Shown: positions 17,367-26,076 of the stretch, in pieces
How positions within the stretch are numbered: position 1 is the first letter of the stretch
Layout of the letters: every line of letters starts with the position of its first letter
NCBI GenBank assembly: GCA_002238855.1
Contig: MPND01000019.1
Span: 1-64,000, forward strand
Length of the DNA: 64,000 bases
Reading direction: 5' to 3'
Source of the DNA: SAR202 cluster bacterium bin90
GTDB taxonomy: Bacteria > Chloroflexota > Dehalococcoidia > Lucifugimonadales > JADFKI01
The notes under the pieces: generated by a model
The model's database searches: none
Seen by the model: only the letters and a program-made list of their open reading frames with translations
What the model was told of the DNA's origin: nothing
Program-made: the position numbers and the translations under genes

Positions 17367-18119
17367 TCACGCCGCCGAAAATCCCCCGTCCACAACCAGT
17401 TCCGCGCCCGTGATGTACGACGCCTCGTCCGATGCCAGGAACAGCACCGCATTTCCGACCTCTTCGCGCCGTCCGGCCCTGCCCATAGGAACGGCCGCAA
17501 TCAGCGCGTCTCGGCTGCCGGGACGCTGCGCCGCAATAGAAGCCCGCATCGGCGGCATCATGCCCGGATGCACAGAGTTCACCCGTATGCCGTCCTGCGC
17601 ATACTGCACCGCCGCCGACTTCGTGACGATCCGCACCGCACCCTTCGACGCGTTGTAGCCCATATGCACCTGCGGCTGCCCAACGATGCCCGATATCGAC
17701 GAGATGTTCACGATGGAGCCACCACCGACCCTTTGCATCTCTGGTATCGCGTACTTCATCCCCAGGAACACGCCCTTCGCGTTGATGTTCATCAGGACAT
17801 CCCAGTCCTCAGTGCGCAGGCCCTCCGGCGTGTGCGGCCTAGCGATGCCCGCGTTGTTCACCAGCGTGTCCAGCTTGCCGTAGCGCGCAACGGTTGCCTC
17901 AACGGCCGACTGCCAGTCCCCCTCGCTCGTGACATCCAGCCGCACGAATACCGCATCGCCACCGGCTTCAGCAATCTCCGCCTCCAACTGCCTCCCTTCC
18001 TCCTCCAATATGTCGGCTATGACCACCTTCGCGCCCTCGCGAGCGAAGATTCTGCACTCCTCGGCACCCATCCCATGCGCTCCACCCGTAATAATCGCAA
18101 CTTTGCCCTCAAGCCTCAT
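17367..18119 (-). CDS. Short-chain dehydrogenase/reductase (tandem copy 3)
   Basis: The third SDR (250 residues) has TGGAHGMG, ILEEEGRQLEAEIAEAG, NNAGIARPHTP and SSISGIVGQPQVHMGYNASKG, with an intact Ser-Tyr-Lys triad. It is the first gene of the array in the direction of transcription. The near-identical N-terminal halves of copies 2 and 3 (VVIADILEEEG) point to a recent duplication. The gap to copy 2 is about 90 bases, so co-transcription is likely. The substrate is unknown. Confidence 0.88.
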   Translation of the reverse strand: MRLEGKVAIITGGAHGMGAEECRIFAREGAKVVIADILEEEGRQLEAEIAEAGGDAVFVRLDVTSEGDWQSAVEATVARYGKLDTLVNNAGIARPHTPEGLRTEDWDVLMNINAKGVFLGMKYAIPEMQRVGGGSIVNISSISGIVGQPQVHMGYNASKGAVRIVTKSAAVQYAQDGIRVNSVHPGMMPPMRASIAAQRPGSRDALIAAVPMGRAGRREEVGNAVLFLASDEASYITGAELVVDGGFSAA

Positions 18120-18225
18120 GGCTCACCTCACCAAAATACAAGTGCAAGCTTAAATGCGCCGGGCGATAGCCGACGGGACGAACCCATTCGCCCAGCCAAC
18201 AGGCATGTCCACAGGCATAATGTCC

Positions 18226-19782
18226 CTAGTTTCCGTTCTGCACCATGTCCGCGATATTCTCGCCTATCATCATGGTCGTGACATTCGTGTTCGCCCGGAT
18301 GCAGTCCGGCATGATCGACGCATCCACCACGCGCAGCCCCTCTATCCCATGCACTCGACCGTTCTGCGCCACCACAGCCATCGGGTCCGACGCGGGCCCC
18401 ATCTTGCATGTTCCCGAAATGTGCTGACCAGTCGTCGCTTCCCTCATCATCCATGTATCCAGCGTATCGTCCGATTTCAGGTCCGAGTCCTTCGGCTCGA
18501 TTCGCTCCTGTATGATGCTCTCGAAGTCCGGATGCTCCGCCAGCTTCAGCGCCGTCCGTATTCCCTCGCGCGATCGCTGCCGGTCGAACTCTTCCGCAAA
18601 GTAGTTGTAGAACAGCGACGGCTGCACATTCGGATCAGTCGAGGTCAGCTTCAACTCCCCGGAGCTGACCGCAAGGTCAAGTATGATGGACATTCGCACA
18701 CCCACCGGAACCATCCTGTTGCCACCTCGATCAACGCGGTCCGTTGCGAAATTTGCCATCGAGATTTTCATGTCATTGCGCAGGTCGGAACCCGTCGCAG
18801 TGTAACGCAGCATTAGCTGGCTGCGCGGCTGCAGCGCAAGGCTGTCCAGGTCGATCTCAGGCTTCGTGCGCCATGTGACCCACACTACAGGATGGTCACG
18901 CAGGTTCTGCCCCACGCCCGGCGAGTCATGCACCACAGGAATACTCATCTCCTCCAGGTGAGCGGCGGGCCCGATCCCAGACAGCATCAGAATCTGCGGG
19001 GACGCGATCGATCCCGTACTCAGTACAATCTCGTTGCCCTCCACTACGAAGGTCTCTCCACCGCTCTCCACCTCCACGCCTGTCGCCCGCCCATTCGAAA
19101 CAATAATCCGGCGAGTCATGCAGTTCGCTCTTATTGTCAGGTTCAACCGGTGCCGCGACATCCCCAGATAGCCGATGTTCGTGCTCCAGCGTATGCCGTT
19201 CGGGTTGTTGTACGGCGTCGGCCCAATTCCAGTAACATCAGGATTGTTCTGGTCCGGCCCGTCCGGGAAGCCTTCCGCCTTCGCAGCGTTGTAGAACGCA
19301 TGCTGCATCGGAGGCCATGCCGTCCTGTCCTTGAACCGCCGTGCGATAATCGGTCCCTCCGTGCCATGGAAGTCATCCGAGAAGTCCATGTCCGTCTCCA
19401 GCTTGCGGAAGAATGGCAGCACCTTCTCATAGGACCACCGGTCGTTTCCCCGGGCAGCCCAGCCGTCGTAGTCTTCCGGCATTCCGCGCAGGAACACCTG
19501 CCCGTTGATAGCGCTCGATCCGCCTGTAACCTTGCCGCGCGGCACCATCATCGGGTCCGCGATAGGCGTCGGCTGCCCCCAGAACTGCCAGTTGTGGTCG
19601 CTCGTCATAACATCGATACCCGTTGCGTACCCGTTCCGAACTTCGTCCGGCAGTTGGTCGATCTCCTCGTAGTCCGGCCCCGCCTCCAGCAGCAGCACAG
19701 ACACATTCGGGTCTTCTGACAGCCTCGTTGCCATGATTGATCCAGCCGAACCCGAACCTATAACAATGTAGTCGTACTGCAT
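18226..19782 (-). CDS. GMC-family FAD-dependent oxidoreductase
   Basis: The flavoprotein starts with the dinucleotide-binding motif YDYIVIGSGSAGS. It carries the GMC signature GGSSAINGQVFLRG (about residues 82-95) and ends in HISGTCKMG and VVDASIMPDCIRANTN, which place the catalytic His and Asn pair. The family oxidises alcohols such as choline, glucose or aliphatic alcohols. ATG 19782 is chosen (518 residues) because GAGGAGG lies seven bases upstream; the longer frame to 19842 adds a tail before the FAD motif. It probably works with the SDR array just downstream. Confidence 0.9.
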   Translation of the reverse strand: MQYDYIVIGSGSAGSIMATRLSEDPNVSVLLLEAGPDYEEIDQLPDEVRNGYATGIDVMTSDHNWQFWGQPTPIADPMMVPRGKVTGGSSAINGQVFLRGMPEDYDGWAARGNDRWSYEKVLPFFRKLETDMDFSDDFHGTEGPIIARRFKDRTAWPPMQHAFYNAAKAEGFPDGPDQNNPDVTGIGPTPYNNPNGIRWSTNIGYLGMSRHRLNLTIRANCMTRRIIVSNGRATGVEVESGGETFVVEGNEIVLSTGSIASPQILMLSGIGPAAHLEEMSIPVVHDSPGVGQNLRDHPVVWVTWRTKPEIDLDSLALQPRSQLMLRYTATGSDLRNDMKISMANFATDRVDRGGNRMVPVGVRMSIILDLAVSSGELKLTSTDPNVQPSLFYNYFAEEFDRQRSREGIRTALKLAEHPDFESIIQERIEPKDSDLKSDDTLDTWMMREATTGQHISGTCKMGPASDPMAVVAQNGRVHGIEGLRVVDASIMPDCIRANTNVTTMMIGENIADMVQNGN

Positions 19783-20112
19783 GGAAATACCTCCTCTGCG
19801 TCGCGCTGCTTCCTGCGTGTGCGCGGATAATATGTCAGGCACATAACACTGTCAACTATGGGACGCAACGCCCAGATTACACGCCAATAACAAACGGCGA
19901 GCGACCCACGAACAATACATCCAACACTCCTACAATAGTAGGAGTGTTGGGTTGTTCTGAATGAAGTCAATTTGCCTGAGTAAATATTGTCAAATCTCCG
20001 CGCAATGCACATAATATATAGGTTAAAATTCAGTTTTAGTTGCAAGTGAACACAATTGACATATTCAAACGTGCTGAATTTCGATGATTTAGTGTCAAAG
20101 GAGGCTACAGTG
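19783..20112. other. Divergent intergenic region (about 330 bases)
   Basis: This region separates the divergent GMC oxidoreductase and substrate-binding protein genes, so promoters in both directions are expected. It is AT-richer than its surroundings (for example around 19985-20050). It holds a perfect 13-base inverted repeat listed separately and a strong AAAGGAGG ribosome-binding site at its right end. No gene is seen. Confidence 0.6.
19921..19950. repeat. Perfect 13-base inverted repeat with four-base loop
   Basis: CCAACACTCCTAC and its exact complement GTAGGAGTGTTGG flank AATA. The element lies between divergent genes and is not followed by a T-run on either strand, so it is unlikely to be a simple terminator. 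An operator, a cruciform-forming site or a transcribed regulatory hairpin are all possible. Confidence 0.7.
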
Positions 20113-21756
20113 ATGAACAAACGAATACCCATGGCGGCAATGGTTATGCTGATCGGCATAGTCGGGCTGCTCATTACAGCATGCGGCCAGCCCGCTCCGG
20201 CACCCGCGCCTGCAGGCCCGACCGCGGACGAAATACGTTCGATCGTCCAGCAGGAAGTGGCGAATGTTCCTGCGCCCGCTCCGGCACCGGCGCCTGCAAT
20301 GCCCGAACCAGGACCGTCCGCCGAAGAAATCGCCATGATGGTGGAGGATGCCGTTTCAGGTGCAGTTCCCGAAGGTGTCAGCGCATCCGAAATTGAAGGC
20401 ATAGTCGATGCTGCGATGATGGCGGCTTCTGAAGATGATCTCACCGAAGGCGAGGTTGCCGAAATCGTAGCTATGGAAGTGCAGAAGGCCTCCGCCGGAC
20501 AGGCAGAGCCACTCACTGCCGACGAAGTGAACACAATCGTCATGACTGCGATAGAGGCAATCCCTACGCCCGAACCCGTCGTCATTCCCACACCTGCGAT
20601 GATGATGGAACCCTCTGGGGAACCCATCAAGATTGGCTCAGTCCTCGACTTCACGGGTGACCTCGGCGCATACGGCAAGCCCATGCGCAACGCCGTTGAC
20701 ATCGCCGCAGAGCTCATCAACGACGCAGGCGGCGTCCTCGGCAGTCCCGTAAGGGCAGTCCACAAGGATGGCGGCACCAGCGCGCAGGTTGCAACGGACG
20801 CAGCAAATGCCTTGGTTAAGACCGACGGGGTGCCGGTTATCGTAGGACCCCTTGGTTCCGGATTCACAATCGCGGTCGCTCAGGCCGTCACTATCCCCAA
20901 CGAGGTTGTACAGATCTCGCCGTCGGCAACTTCCCCGGCTCTCTCGATCCTCGAAGATAGCGACTTCCTCTACCGCACGGCTGTATCCGACGCGGCACAG
21001 GGCGTCGTCCTCGCGCGCCTAGCCCGCGAGCTTGGCTACGAGACAGCCGGCCTTCTCTATGTGAACAACGCGTATGGCGAGGGGCTCGCCCGCGTCTTCA
21101 CTGAGAGCTTCGAGGAGGCAGGCGGTACGGTAACCGCTTCTGTTCCCCAGGAGCCCGACCAGCCCAGCTATGTTTCAGAGCTTGAAAACGCCACCGAAGG
21201 CGATCCTGACGTGCTGGTAGCCATGAGCTACCCAGTCAGCGCGGGCGTCTATCTGCGTGAAGCAATCGAGGGCGACTACATAGACAACTTCATGTTCGTG
21301 GACGGTACCAAGAGCCAGGACATGTTCGACACTCTCGGCGCGGAAAACTTCGAAGGCTTCTATGGTACCGCACCGGGCGCGCAGGAGAGCGACTCGACGG
21401 CAGTGTTCCGCATCTTGTATGAAGAGCGCTTCGGCGAGCTCCCCACAGACCCGTTCCTTGGCGAGACATTCGACGCGTTCGCCATCGCAGCGCTTGCCAT
21501 CGAAAAAGCTGGCGAGTACAACGGCCCCGCAGTACGGGACGCGATGCGTGAGGTCGCCAACGCTCCCGGCATCAAGGTCGGCCCCGGCGACTTCGCCAAG
21601 GCGCTCGACCTGATCAGGCGCGGCGAAGACATTGACTACGAAGGTGTGGCAGGCTCACAGAACTTCGACGAGAACGGCGATGTCCTGAACACCATCGAGA
21701 TCTGGAAGATCGAAGGCGGCGCAATAACCTCCACAGGCCGCTTCGAGACGCCGTAA
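20113..21756 (+). CDS. Branched-chain amino acid-type ABC substrate-binding lipoprotein
   Basis: ATG 20113 is chosen (547 residues) because AAAGGAGG lies eight bases upstream. The signal peptide ends in a lipobox (LLITAC). A long spacer of about 165 residues follows, with Pro/Ala tracts and five short repeats of the form (A/S)xEIxxIVxxxV. The periplasmic-binding fold then starts at IKIGSVLDFTGDLGAYG and contains VIVGPLGSGFT and LLYVNNAYGEG, as in LivJ/peripla_BP_6 proteins. It should bind amino acids, amides or similar small ligands. No cognate permease or ATPase genes are nearby, so it is an orphan binding protein. A terminator follows. Confidence 0.88.
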   Translation: MNKRIPMAAMVMLIGIVGLLITACGQPAPAPAPAGPTADEIRSIVQQEVANVPAPAPAPAPAMPEPGPSAEEIAMMVEDAVSGAVPEGVSASEIEGIVDAAMMAASEDDLTEGEVAEIVAMEVQKASAGQAEPLTADEVNTIVMTAIEAIPTPEPVVIPTPAMMMEPSGEPIKIGSVLDFTGDLGAYGKPMRNAVDIAAELINDAGGVLGSPVRAVHKDGGTSAQVATDAANALVKTDGVPVIVGPLGSGFTIAVAQAVTIPNEVVQISPSATSPALSILEDSDFLYRTAVSDAAQGVVLARLARELGYETAGLLYVNNAYGEGLARVFTESFEEAGGTVTASVPQEPDQPSYVSELENATEGDPDVLVAMSYPVSAGVYLREAIEGDYIDNFMFVDGTKSQDMFDTLGAENFEGFYGTAPGAQESDSTAVFRILYEERFGELPTDPFLGETFDAFAIAALAIEKAGEYNGPAVRDAMREVANAPGIKVGPGDFAKALDLIRRGEDIDYEGVAGSQNFDENGDVLNTIEIWKIEGGAITSTGRFETP

Positions 21757-21797
21757 CTCGCTCCGGCATCTCACATAGCCACATAGACGCAAACGGC

Positions 21798-21832
21798 AAG
21801 GGGCTGCTCTTTAGGGAGCAGCCTCTTTCTAT
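21798..21832 (+). terminator. Rho-independent terminator after the binding-protein gene
   Basis: GGCTGCTC pairs with GAGCAGCC around a short loop, extended by further A-T and G-C pairs, and is followed by TCTTTCTATT. It lies about 40 bases after the stop codon. Confidence 0.8.
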
Positions 21833-21880
21833 TCTTGCTTAATACCTTCTTACGTAAAGCGAACTGACCCCGGCGCGTGC

Positions 21881-21943
21881 TTGACCGCAACCTACCGCCC
21901 GTATAATCTAGGCTGACAAGCGACGGTCACCCGGAAGACCGTC
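21881..21943 (+). promoter_or_regulatory. Probable promoter and 5'-UTR hairpin of the D-glutamate cyclase genes
   Basis: TTGACC at 21881 and a perfect TATAAT at 21902 are separated by 15 bases, slightly short of the optimum. Immediately downstream, GACGGTC and GACCGTC (21922-21943) form a perfect seven-base stem at or near the expected 5' end of the transcript. The hairpin could stabilise the mRNA or be an operator. Confidence 0.5.
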
Positions 21944-21970
21944 AACACCGCACACTGGAGGAACGCTCCC

Positions 21971-22765
21971 ATGACACTCACAGCCCTGCCCGAATCCCCA
22001 GCCGAACTTCGCCAAATGATGCGCAACGGCGGTCTCGTACAGACCACCAGCGGCATGGCACCCGGTCGCGTTCAGGCGAACCTCGCCATACTTCCGCGCG
22101 ACCTAGCCTTCGACTTCCTGCTGTTCTGCCAGCGCAACCCAAGACCCTGCCCGCTCCTCGAAGTAGTCGAGGCAGGCGAGGTCGAGCCGCGCGATTTCGC
22201 TCCCGGCGCCGACCTCCGCAGTGACGCACCCCTCTACCGTGTCTATGAACACGGCGAACTCACAGCCGAGGTCACGGACCTCAGCGAATTCTGGCGCGAC
22301 GACCTCGTTTCGTTCCTGCTCGGCTGCAGCTTCTCCTTCGAGACCGCGCTCATCAAGGCGGGCATGGAGATGCGCCACATGACCTGCGACACGACAGTGC
22401 CGATGTTCATCACGAACATCCCAACATCCTCGGCAGGCGCCTTCAGCGGCCCCATGGTCGTCTCGATGCGCCCCATCCCGCAGGAGCAGGTCGTCCGCGC
22501 GGTGCAGGTAACATCCCGCTTTCCCGCCGTGCATGGCGCGCCGGTACACGTCGGCGATCCGTCAGCAATCGGCATCAGCGACATCTACGCCCCCGACTTC
22601 GGCGACCCAGTGGAGTTCAATGACGGCGAGGTGCCTGTCTTCTGGGCGTGCGGCGTAACCCCACAGGCGGTTGCCATGAACGCCAAGCCGCCCCTGATGA
22701 TCACCCACGCCCCCGGCCACATGTTCATCACCGACAAGCAGGACGAGGACTTGGCTATCATATAA
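21971..22765 (+). CDS. DUF1445 protein, N-terminal half of a D-glutamate cyclase (putative hydro-lyase)
   Basis: The 264-residue product matches the DUF1445/YcsI family: a short lead, GMAPGRVQANLAILP (about residues 28-42), the DLVSFLLGCSFSFE block and the ending THAPGHMFITD. In mammals this domain is fused to a DUF4392 domain in the mitochondrial D-glutamate cyclase DGLUCY, which converts D-glutamate to 5-oxo-D-proline. The following gene encodes exactly that second domain, so the two products probably act together on D-glutamate from peptidoglycan turnover. AGGAACG precedes ATG 21971. Confidence 0.85.
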   Translation: MTLTALPESPAELRQMMRNGGLVQTTSGMAPGRVQANLAILPRDLAFDFLLFCQRNPRPCPLLEVVEAGEVEPRDFAPGADLRSDAPLYRVYEHGELTAEVTDLSEFWRDDLVSFLLGCSFSFETALIKAGMEMRHMTCDTTVPMFITNIPTSSAGAFSGPMVVSMRPIPQEQVVRAVQVTSRFPAVHGAPVHVGDPSAIGISDIYAPDFGDPVEFNDGEVPVFWACGVTPQAVAMNAKPPLMITHAPGHMFITDKQDEDLAII

Positions 22766-22810
22766 CGCTATGCAGAATCCCTTCCCCCCTTGATAAGGCA
22801 AAGGTCAGAG

Positions 22811-22835
22811 CATGCCCCTGCTATGGCAGGGGATG
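22811..22835. repeat. Intergenic hairpin between the two D-glutamate cyclase genes
   Basis: CCCCTGC and GCAGGGG form a perfect seven-base stem around TATG. It lies between the two coupled genes and has no following T-run, so it may adjust relative expression or mRNA stability rather than terminate transcription. Confidence 0.5.
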
Positions 22836-22878
22836 TGGTGCAATCCGTTCACTCCCGTAAGCGAACAAGGTGACATAC

Positions 22879-23712
22879 ATGACAATCGAAGACATCATCC
22901 TCGACAACGACCGCAGAGGCATCTCACACCTGCGCCCCTACGTCCCCGCCGACTTCTGCGACCGCGCGGCGCAGCTCATCCTCGACAATCCCGGCACGGC
23001 CTTCATCGTAACCGGCTTCTACATCCTTGACGCCGGCATGATTGAGACCGACGGTCCCCCAGGAGCGATCGCCATCGGCAACGCCCTTGAGCAGCTCGGC
23101 TACCAGGTTGCCTATGTAACCGACTCCTACGGTACTGCCGTCATGGAAGCCACCAAGAGCGAAGCCGCCACCGTCATCGAGTTCCCCATCGCCGGAGACG
23201 CCGAAAGCGAAGCATTCGCCAAGCAACTCTTAGCCGAGCACAATCCCTCGGTCATCATCGCCATCGAGCGCTGCGGCTTCACTGACGACCTCAAGTACCG
23301 CAACATGCGCGGGCGCGACATCACGCAGTACACCGCGCGCACCGACTACCTTTTCAGGCATCACGACCGCACCATCGGTATCGGCGACGGCGGCAACGAA
23401 ATCGGACTGGGCAACGTCGCCAAAGAGGTAACCACCGTTGACTCTCTCGTCAAGGAGCCCTGCGTTACCGAGGTCTCGGAACTCATCCTTGCCAGCGTCT
23501 CCAACTGGGGTGGCTATGGCCTCGCCGCATCACTCTCCAAGCTTTCCGGCAAGAACGTGCTACTCTCCGTCGAAGAGGACATGGACATCATCCGCAAGAC
23601 GGCGGACACCGGCGCAGTGGACGGCATGAGCGCCAAGCAGGAATACAAGGCAGACGGTTTCACCCTCGAAGAGAACGCCGAGACCCTCCGCGCCCTGCAC
23701 GCCCTCTTATAG
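22879..23712 (+). CDS. DUF4392 protein, C-terminal half of a D-glutamate cyclase
   Basis: The protein (277 residues from ATG 22879; AAGG eight bases upstream; a GTG at 22870 would add three residues) contains FIVTGFYI near residue 40, AIERCGFTDDLKYRNMRG and GIGDGGNEIGLGNV. These are hallmark stretches of the DUF4392 domain of D-glutamate cyclases. A DUF1445 gene precedes it by about 110 bases on the same strand. In DGLUCY both domains lie in one chain, so here the enzyme appears split. The alternative is that each subunit acts alone on related substrates. Confidence 0.85.
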   Translation: MTIEDIILDNDRRGISHLRPYVPADFCDRAAQLILDNPGTAFIVTGFYILDAGMIETDGPPGAIAIGNALEQLGYQVAYVTDSYGTAVMEATKSEAATVIEFPIAGDAESEAFAKQLLAEHNPSVIIAIERCGFTDDLKYRNMRGRDITQYTARTDYLFRHHDRTIGIGDGGNEIGLGNVAKEVTTVDSLVKEPCVTEVSELILASVSNWGGYGLAASLSKLSGKNVLLSVEEDMDIIRKTADTGAVDGMSAKQEYKADGFTLEENAETLRALHALL

Positions 23713-23820
23713 TTTGTCAGTCAAGGTGAGACTGCCATAATGCTTCCGCAACTTGTAGAGGTGCTAGAATAATGGCTAGAGAGCCTACGGACTTATGGAT
23801 GACTACGAAGGAACCTTCAG

Positions 23821-24054
23821 ATGCTTGAATCCACAGTATCCGCTGAAGGACAGACCACGCTGCCTACGCCAGTGCGAGATGCACTCTCTATTAAGCCGGG
23901 TGACCGAGTGCGTTACGTCATTCACGGCGAACAAGTGCGCATTATCAAAACCGTGCCTCTAAACAGGCTTAAGGGGCTGCTCCGCTATGACGGGCCTCCC
24001 GTAAGCCTGGAAGAAATGGAACAGGCAATCGCTGACGGCGCGAGCGGGCGATGA
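23821..24054 (+). CDS. vapB: AbrB/MazE-type antitoxin
   Basis: This 77-residue protein has an N-terminal swapped-hairpin AbrB domain (STVSAEGQTTLPTPVRDAL, IKPGDRVRYVI). Its C-terminal tail (LLRYDGPPVSLEEMEQAI) would wrap the toxin. It overlaps the PIN-domain toxin gene by four bases (ATGA), the classic type II arrangement. Antitoxins of this type bind their own promoter and neutralise the VapC RNase. Confidence 0.85.
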   Translation: MLESTVSAEGQTTLPTPVRDALSIKPGDRVRYVIHGEQVRIIKTVPLNRLKGLLRYDGPPVSLEEMEQAIADGASGR

Positions 24055-24467
24055 TTGCGGTCGATACCAATGTCCTGATTAGATACATAACACAGGATGT
24101 CCCAGCACAAGCAGCGATTGCGGAGCGACTGCTCGACAGTCTTACCAATGATGGTCCTGGGTTCGTCGGTCGTGAAGTGGCAATTGAAATTGTGTGGGTT
24201 CTGGAACGCTCTTATGGATTTTCTCGTACTCAGGTAGCGGAAGTATTGACGACTCTGATTGGAGCAGAAAATCTCATCGTTGAGTCAGACGAAGATGTCG
24301 CCCGCGCCACATTTCTCTACGAGCAGAGCCAAGGGGACTTCTCGGACTTGGTGATACTAATGGCCTCAGAGCGGGCAGGCTGTGAAAGTCTCTATACCTT
24401 TGACCGAAGGTTTGCCCGAATGGACGGCGTCAGGCTGCTTCATGACGACTTTCCTTCTGCCACGTAG
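24051..24467 (+). CDS. vapC: PIN-domain ribonuclease toxin (VapC-like)
   Basis: The product (138 residues) shows the PIN acidic quartet: Asp in VDTNVLIRYI, Glu in REVAIEIVWVLE, and Asp residues in DFSDLVI and YTFDRRF near the C-terminus. This should coordinate Mg for RNA cleavage, typically of tRNA or rRNA. All key residues are present, so the toxin looks intact. It is translationally coupled to the AbrB-type antitoxin gene. Confidence 0.87.
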   Translation: MIAVDTNVLIRYITQDVPAQAAIAERLLDSLTNDGPGFVGREVAIEIVWVLERSYGFSRTQVAEVLTTLIGAENLIVESDEDVARATFLYEQSQGDFSDLVILMASERAGCESLYTFDRRFARMDGVRLLHDDFPSAT

Positions 24468-24517
24468 CCAGAAACCTATAGGGGCCGTAGCGACTTCCCT
24501 CTTACCTCCCAGATTCC

Positions 24518-25915
24518 TCACTCCAGCGCGTACAGTGTCCCATCCTCGGAGGTGAAGTACAGCAGACCGTTTGCCGCCACTGGCGTTGACCCTATCGGCG
24601 CGCCCGTCTCGAATCGCCACAACTCCTCGCCCTTCTCCGCGCTAATCGCGTACATCGTCCCGAACCTGTCCCCTATGAACAGTCCATCCCCTACCAGAGC
24701 CATCGCTGCAAGAAAAAACCCGTCCGCCTCAAATGTCCACTCCGTGTCGCCCGTCTCTCTGTCCAGCGCGTACACGTCCCCTTCCGACGATGCCACATAC
24801 AGCCAGTCCTCGGCCACGATCGGCGACGCCACCAGGCTCCCCGGAACAAACGTCGCCCACGCCAGCCCCTTCAGTGGTGGCAGCTCCCGCAAAGCACCCC
24901 ACGCCCAGAGCTGTGTCTTCAGCCAGCGCACATTCTTCTCGAACGGCACCTCGCGCTTATGCCAGTCTATCGCTGCAACAATCCCAATCTGGTCAGCTGT
25001 GTAAACCCAGTCCCCGCTCAGAGCAGGTGACCCGCGCGCGAACTTCGTGTGATAGTCCAGGCGCTTCCTACCCGTATGCTTATCCACGATATGCAGGTAG
25101 CTGTCCTGCGACAGTACCGCCACGATGTCGTCGTTGATGGCTGGGTCCGACGCGATATGCCCGTCAGTCTGATACGACCACCGCACCTGCCCCGTCTGCG
25201 CGTCCAGCGTGTACAGCTTTCCGTCCCCGCTCCCGATGTACAGGATACCCTCCAGCACCACCGGTGAAGTCGCGAATATCCCCCCTGTCGGGAACTCCCA
25301 CTGCAGTTCACCGCTATCCTTGTGAAGTGATAGCACCGTCCCGTCCCGAAGGCCTATGAACACGCTGTCTCCGGCAACTGCGGGTGACGAGTCAATAGGT
25401 CCCAGCACCTCGTGCTCCCATATTAGCTCGCCAGTATCCGCGTCCAGCGCAACCACGCGACTGTCACCCGATCCCAGGTACAGCCTGCCATCCACCACTG
25501 CGGGCGACGAGAATAGCGGTAAGTCCGTGTCGAACCGCCACTTCAGCTTCCCTTGCGGAGTAGATGGGACATCCACCGCCGCCGAGTGAATCGGATCCCG
25601 CAGGAACATGGGCCAGTCACTCTGTCCACCCACTGCACTGATATCGGAAGTTGGAGGAGGGAAGGGTCGGTCGAAAGCACCGTAGTAATCCGCAACGGCA
25701 GCACAAGCGGCAACCAGCAGAAGTACAAGCAAGCCCCATCGAGCGCCCCTGAACAGCCGTCGCCGTATAAGCCAGCGCTGCACTGACGCCTCAGCATCGT
25801 CGCGGCTAATCGCAGTGCTGTCGGCAAGACGCCGCCAGCACCCTACGCAGAACCCGCTGTCAGGTTCGTTCAGATGCCTGCATGTCGGGCAAAGAATGAC
25901 CGCCCGCAAGATCAA
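24518..25915 (-). CDS. Membrane-anchored PQQ-like beta-propeller protein with N-terminal zinc ribbon
   Basis: The 465-residue protein has a Cys4 zinc ribbon (CPTC...GFCVGC, about residues 9-27), then a basic stretch and one membrane segment (about residues 60-78). The remainder is a propeller of PQQ-like blades (ALDADTGELIWEHEV, TLDAQTGQVRWSYQTDG, ALDRETGDTEWTFEADG). The blades probably lie outside the membrane and the ribbon inside, so it could pass information across or scaffold complexes, as BamB does. The start at 25915 is TTG; a TTG two codons later is equally possible. The function is unknown. Confidence 0.8.
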   Translation of the reverse strand: MILRAVILCPTCRHLNEPDSGFCVGCWRRLADSTAISRDDAEASVQRWLIRRRLFRGARWGLLVLLLVAACAAVADYYGAFDRPFPPPTSDISAVGGQSDWPMFLRDPIHSAAVDVPSTPQGKLKWRFDTDLPLFSSPAVVDGRLYLGSGDSRVVALDADTGELIWEHEVLGPIDSSPAVAGDSVFIGLRDGTVLSLHKDSGELQWEFPTGGIFATSPVVLEGILYIGSGDGKLYTLDAQTGQVRWSYQTDGHIASDPAINDDIVAVLSQDSYLHIVDKHTGRKRLDYHTKFARGSPALSGDWVYTADQIGIVAAIDWHKREVPFEKNVRWLKTQLWAWGALRELPPLKGLAWATFVPGSLVASPIVAEDWLYVASSEGDVYALDRETGDTEWTFEADGFFLAAMALVGDGLFIGDRFGTMYAISAEKGEELWRFETGAPIGSTPVAANGLLYFTSEDGTLYALE

Positions 25916-25958
25916 CCCACTTTCACACCAGGTGCCCTTTTGTTCACTGACCTATCCT

Positions 25959-25974
25959 ACACTATTATTAGTGT
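25959..25974. promoter_or_regulatory. Small palindrome between divergent genes
   Basis: ACACTA and TAGTGT flank TTAT in the 160-base gap between the divergent PQQ-propeller and glycosylase genes. Its size and position suit an operator, but no regulator gene lies beside it. Confidence 0.3.
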
Positions 25975-26076
25975 TGTGAGGACGACGTCGCACTTGTGCA
26001 GTCACAACCAACGGCAGGACGAAGTTGTTTCTAAAAGCCCTGTACAGACAGGCTTTCATACCATTACCATAAGTGC

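Noticed and set aside
17295-18281. Long plus-strand frame antisense to the third SDR
   Set aside because: The SDR motifs lie on the minus strand, and the plus-strand product is Arg/His-rich without a recognisable domain.
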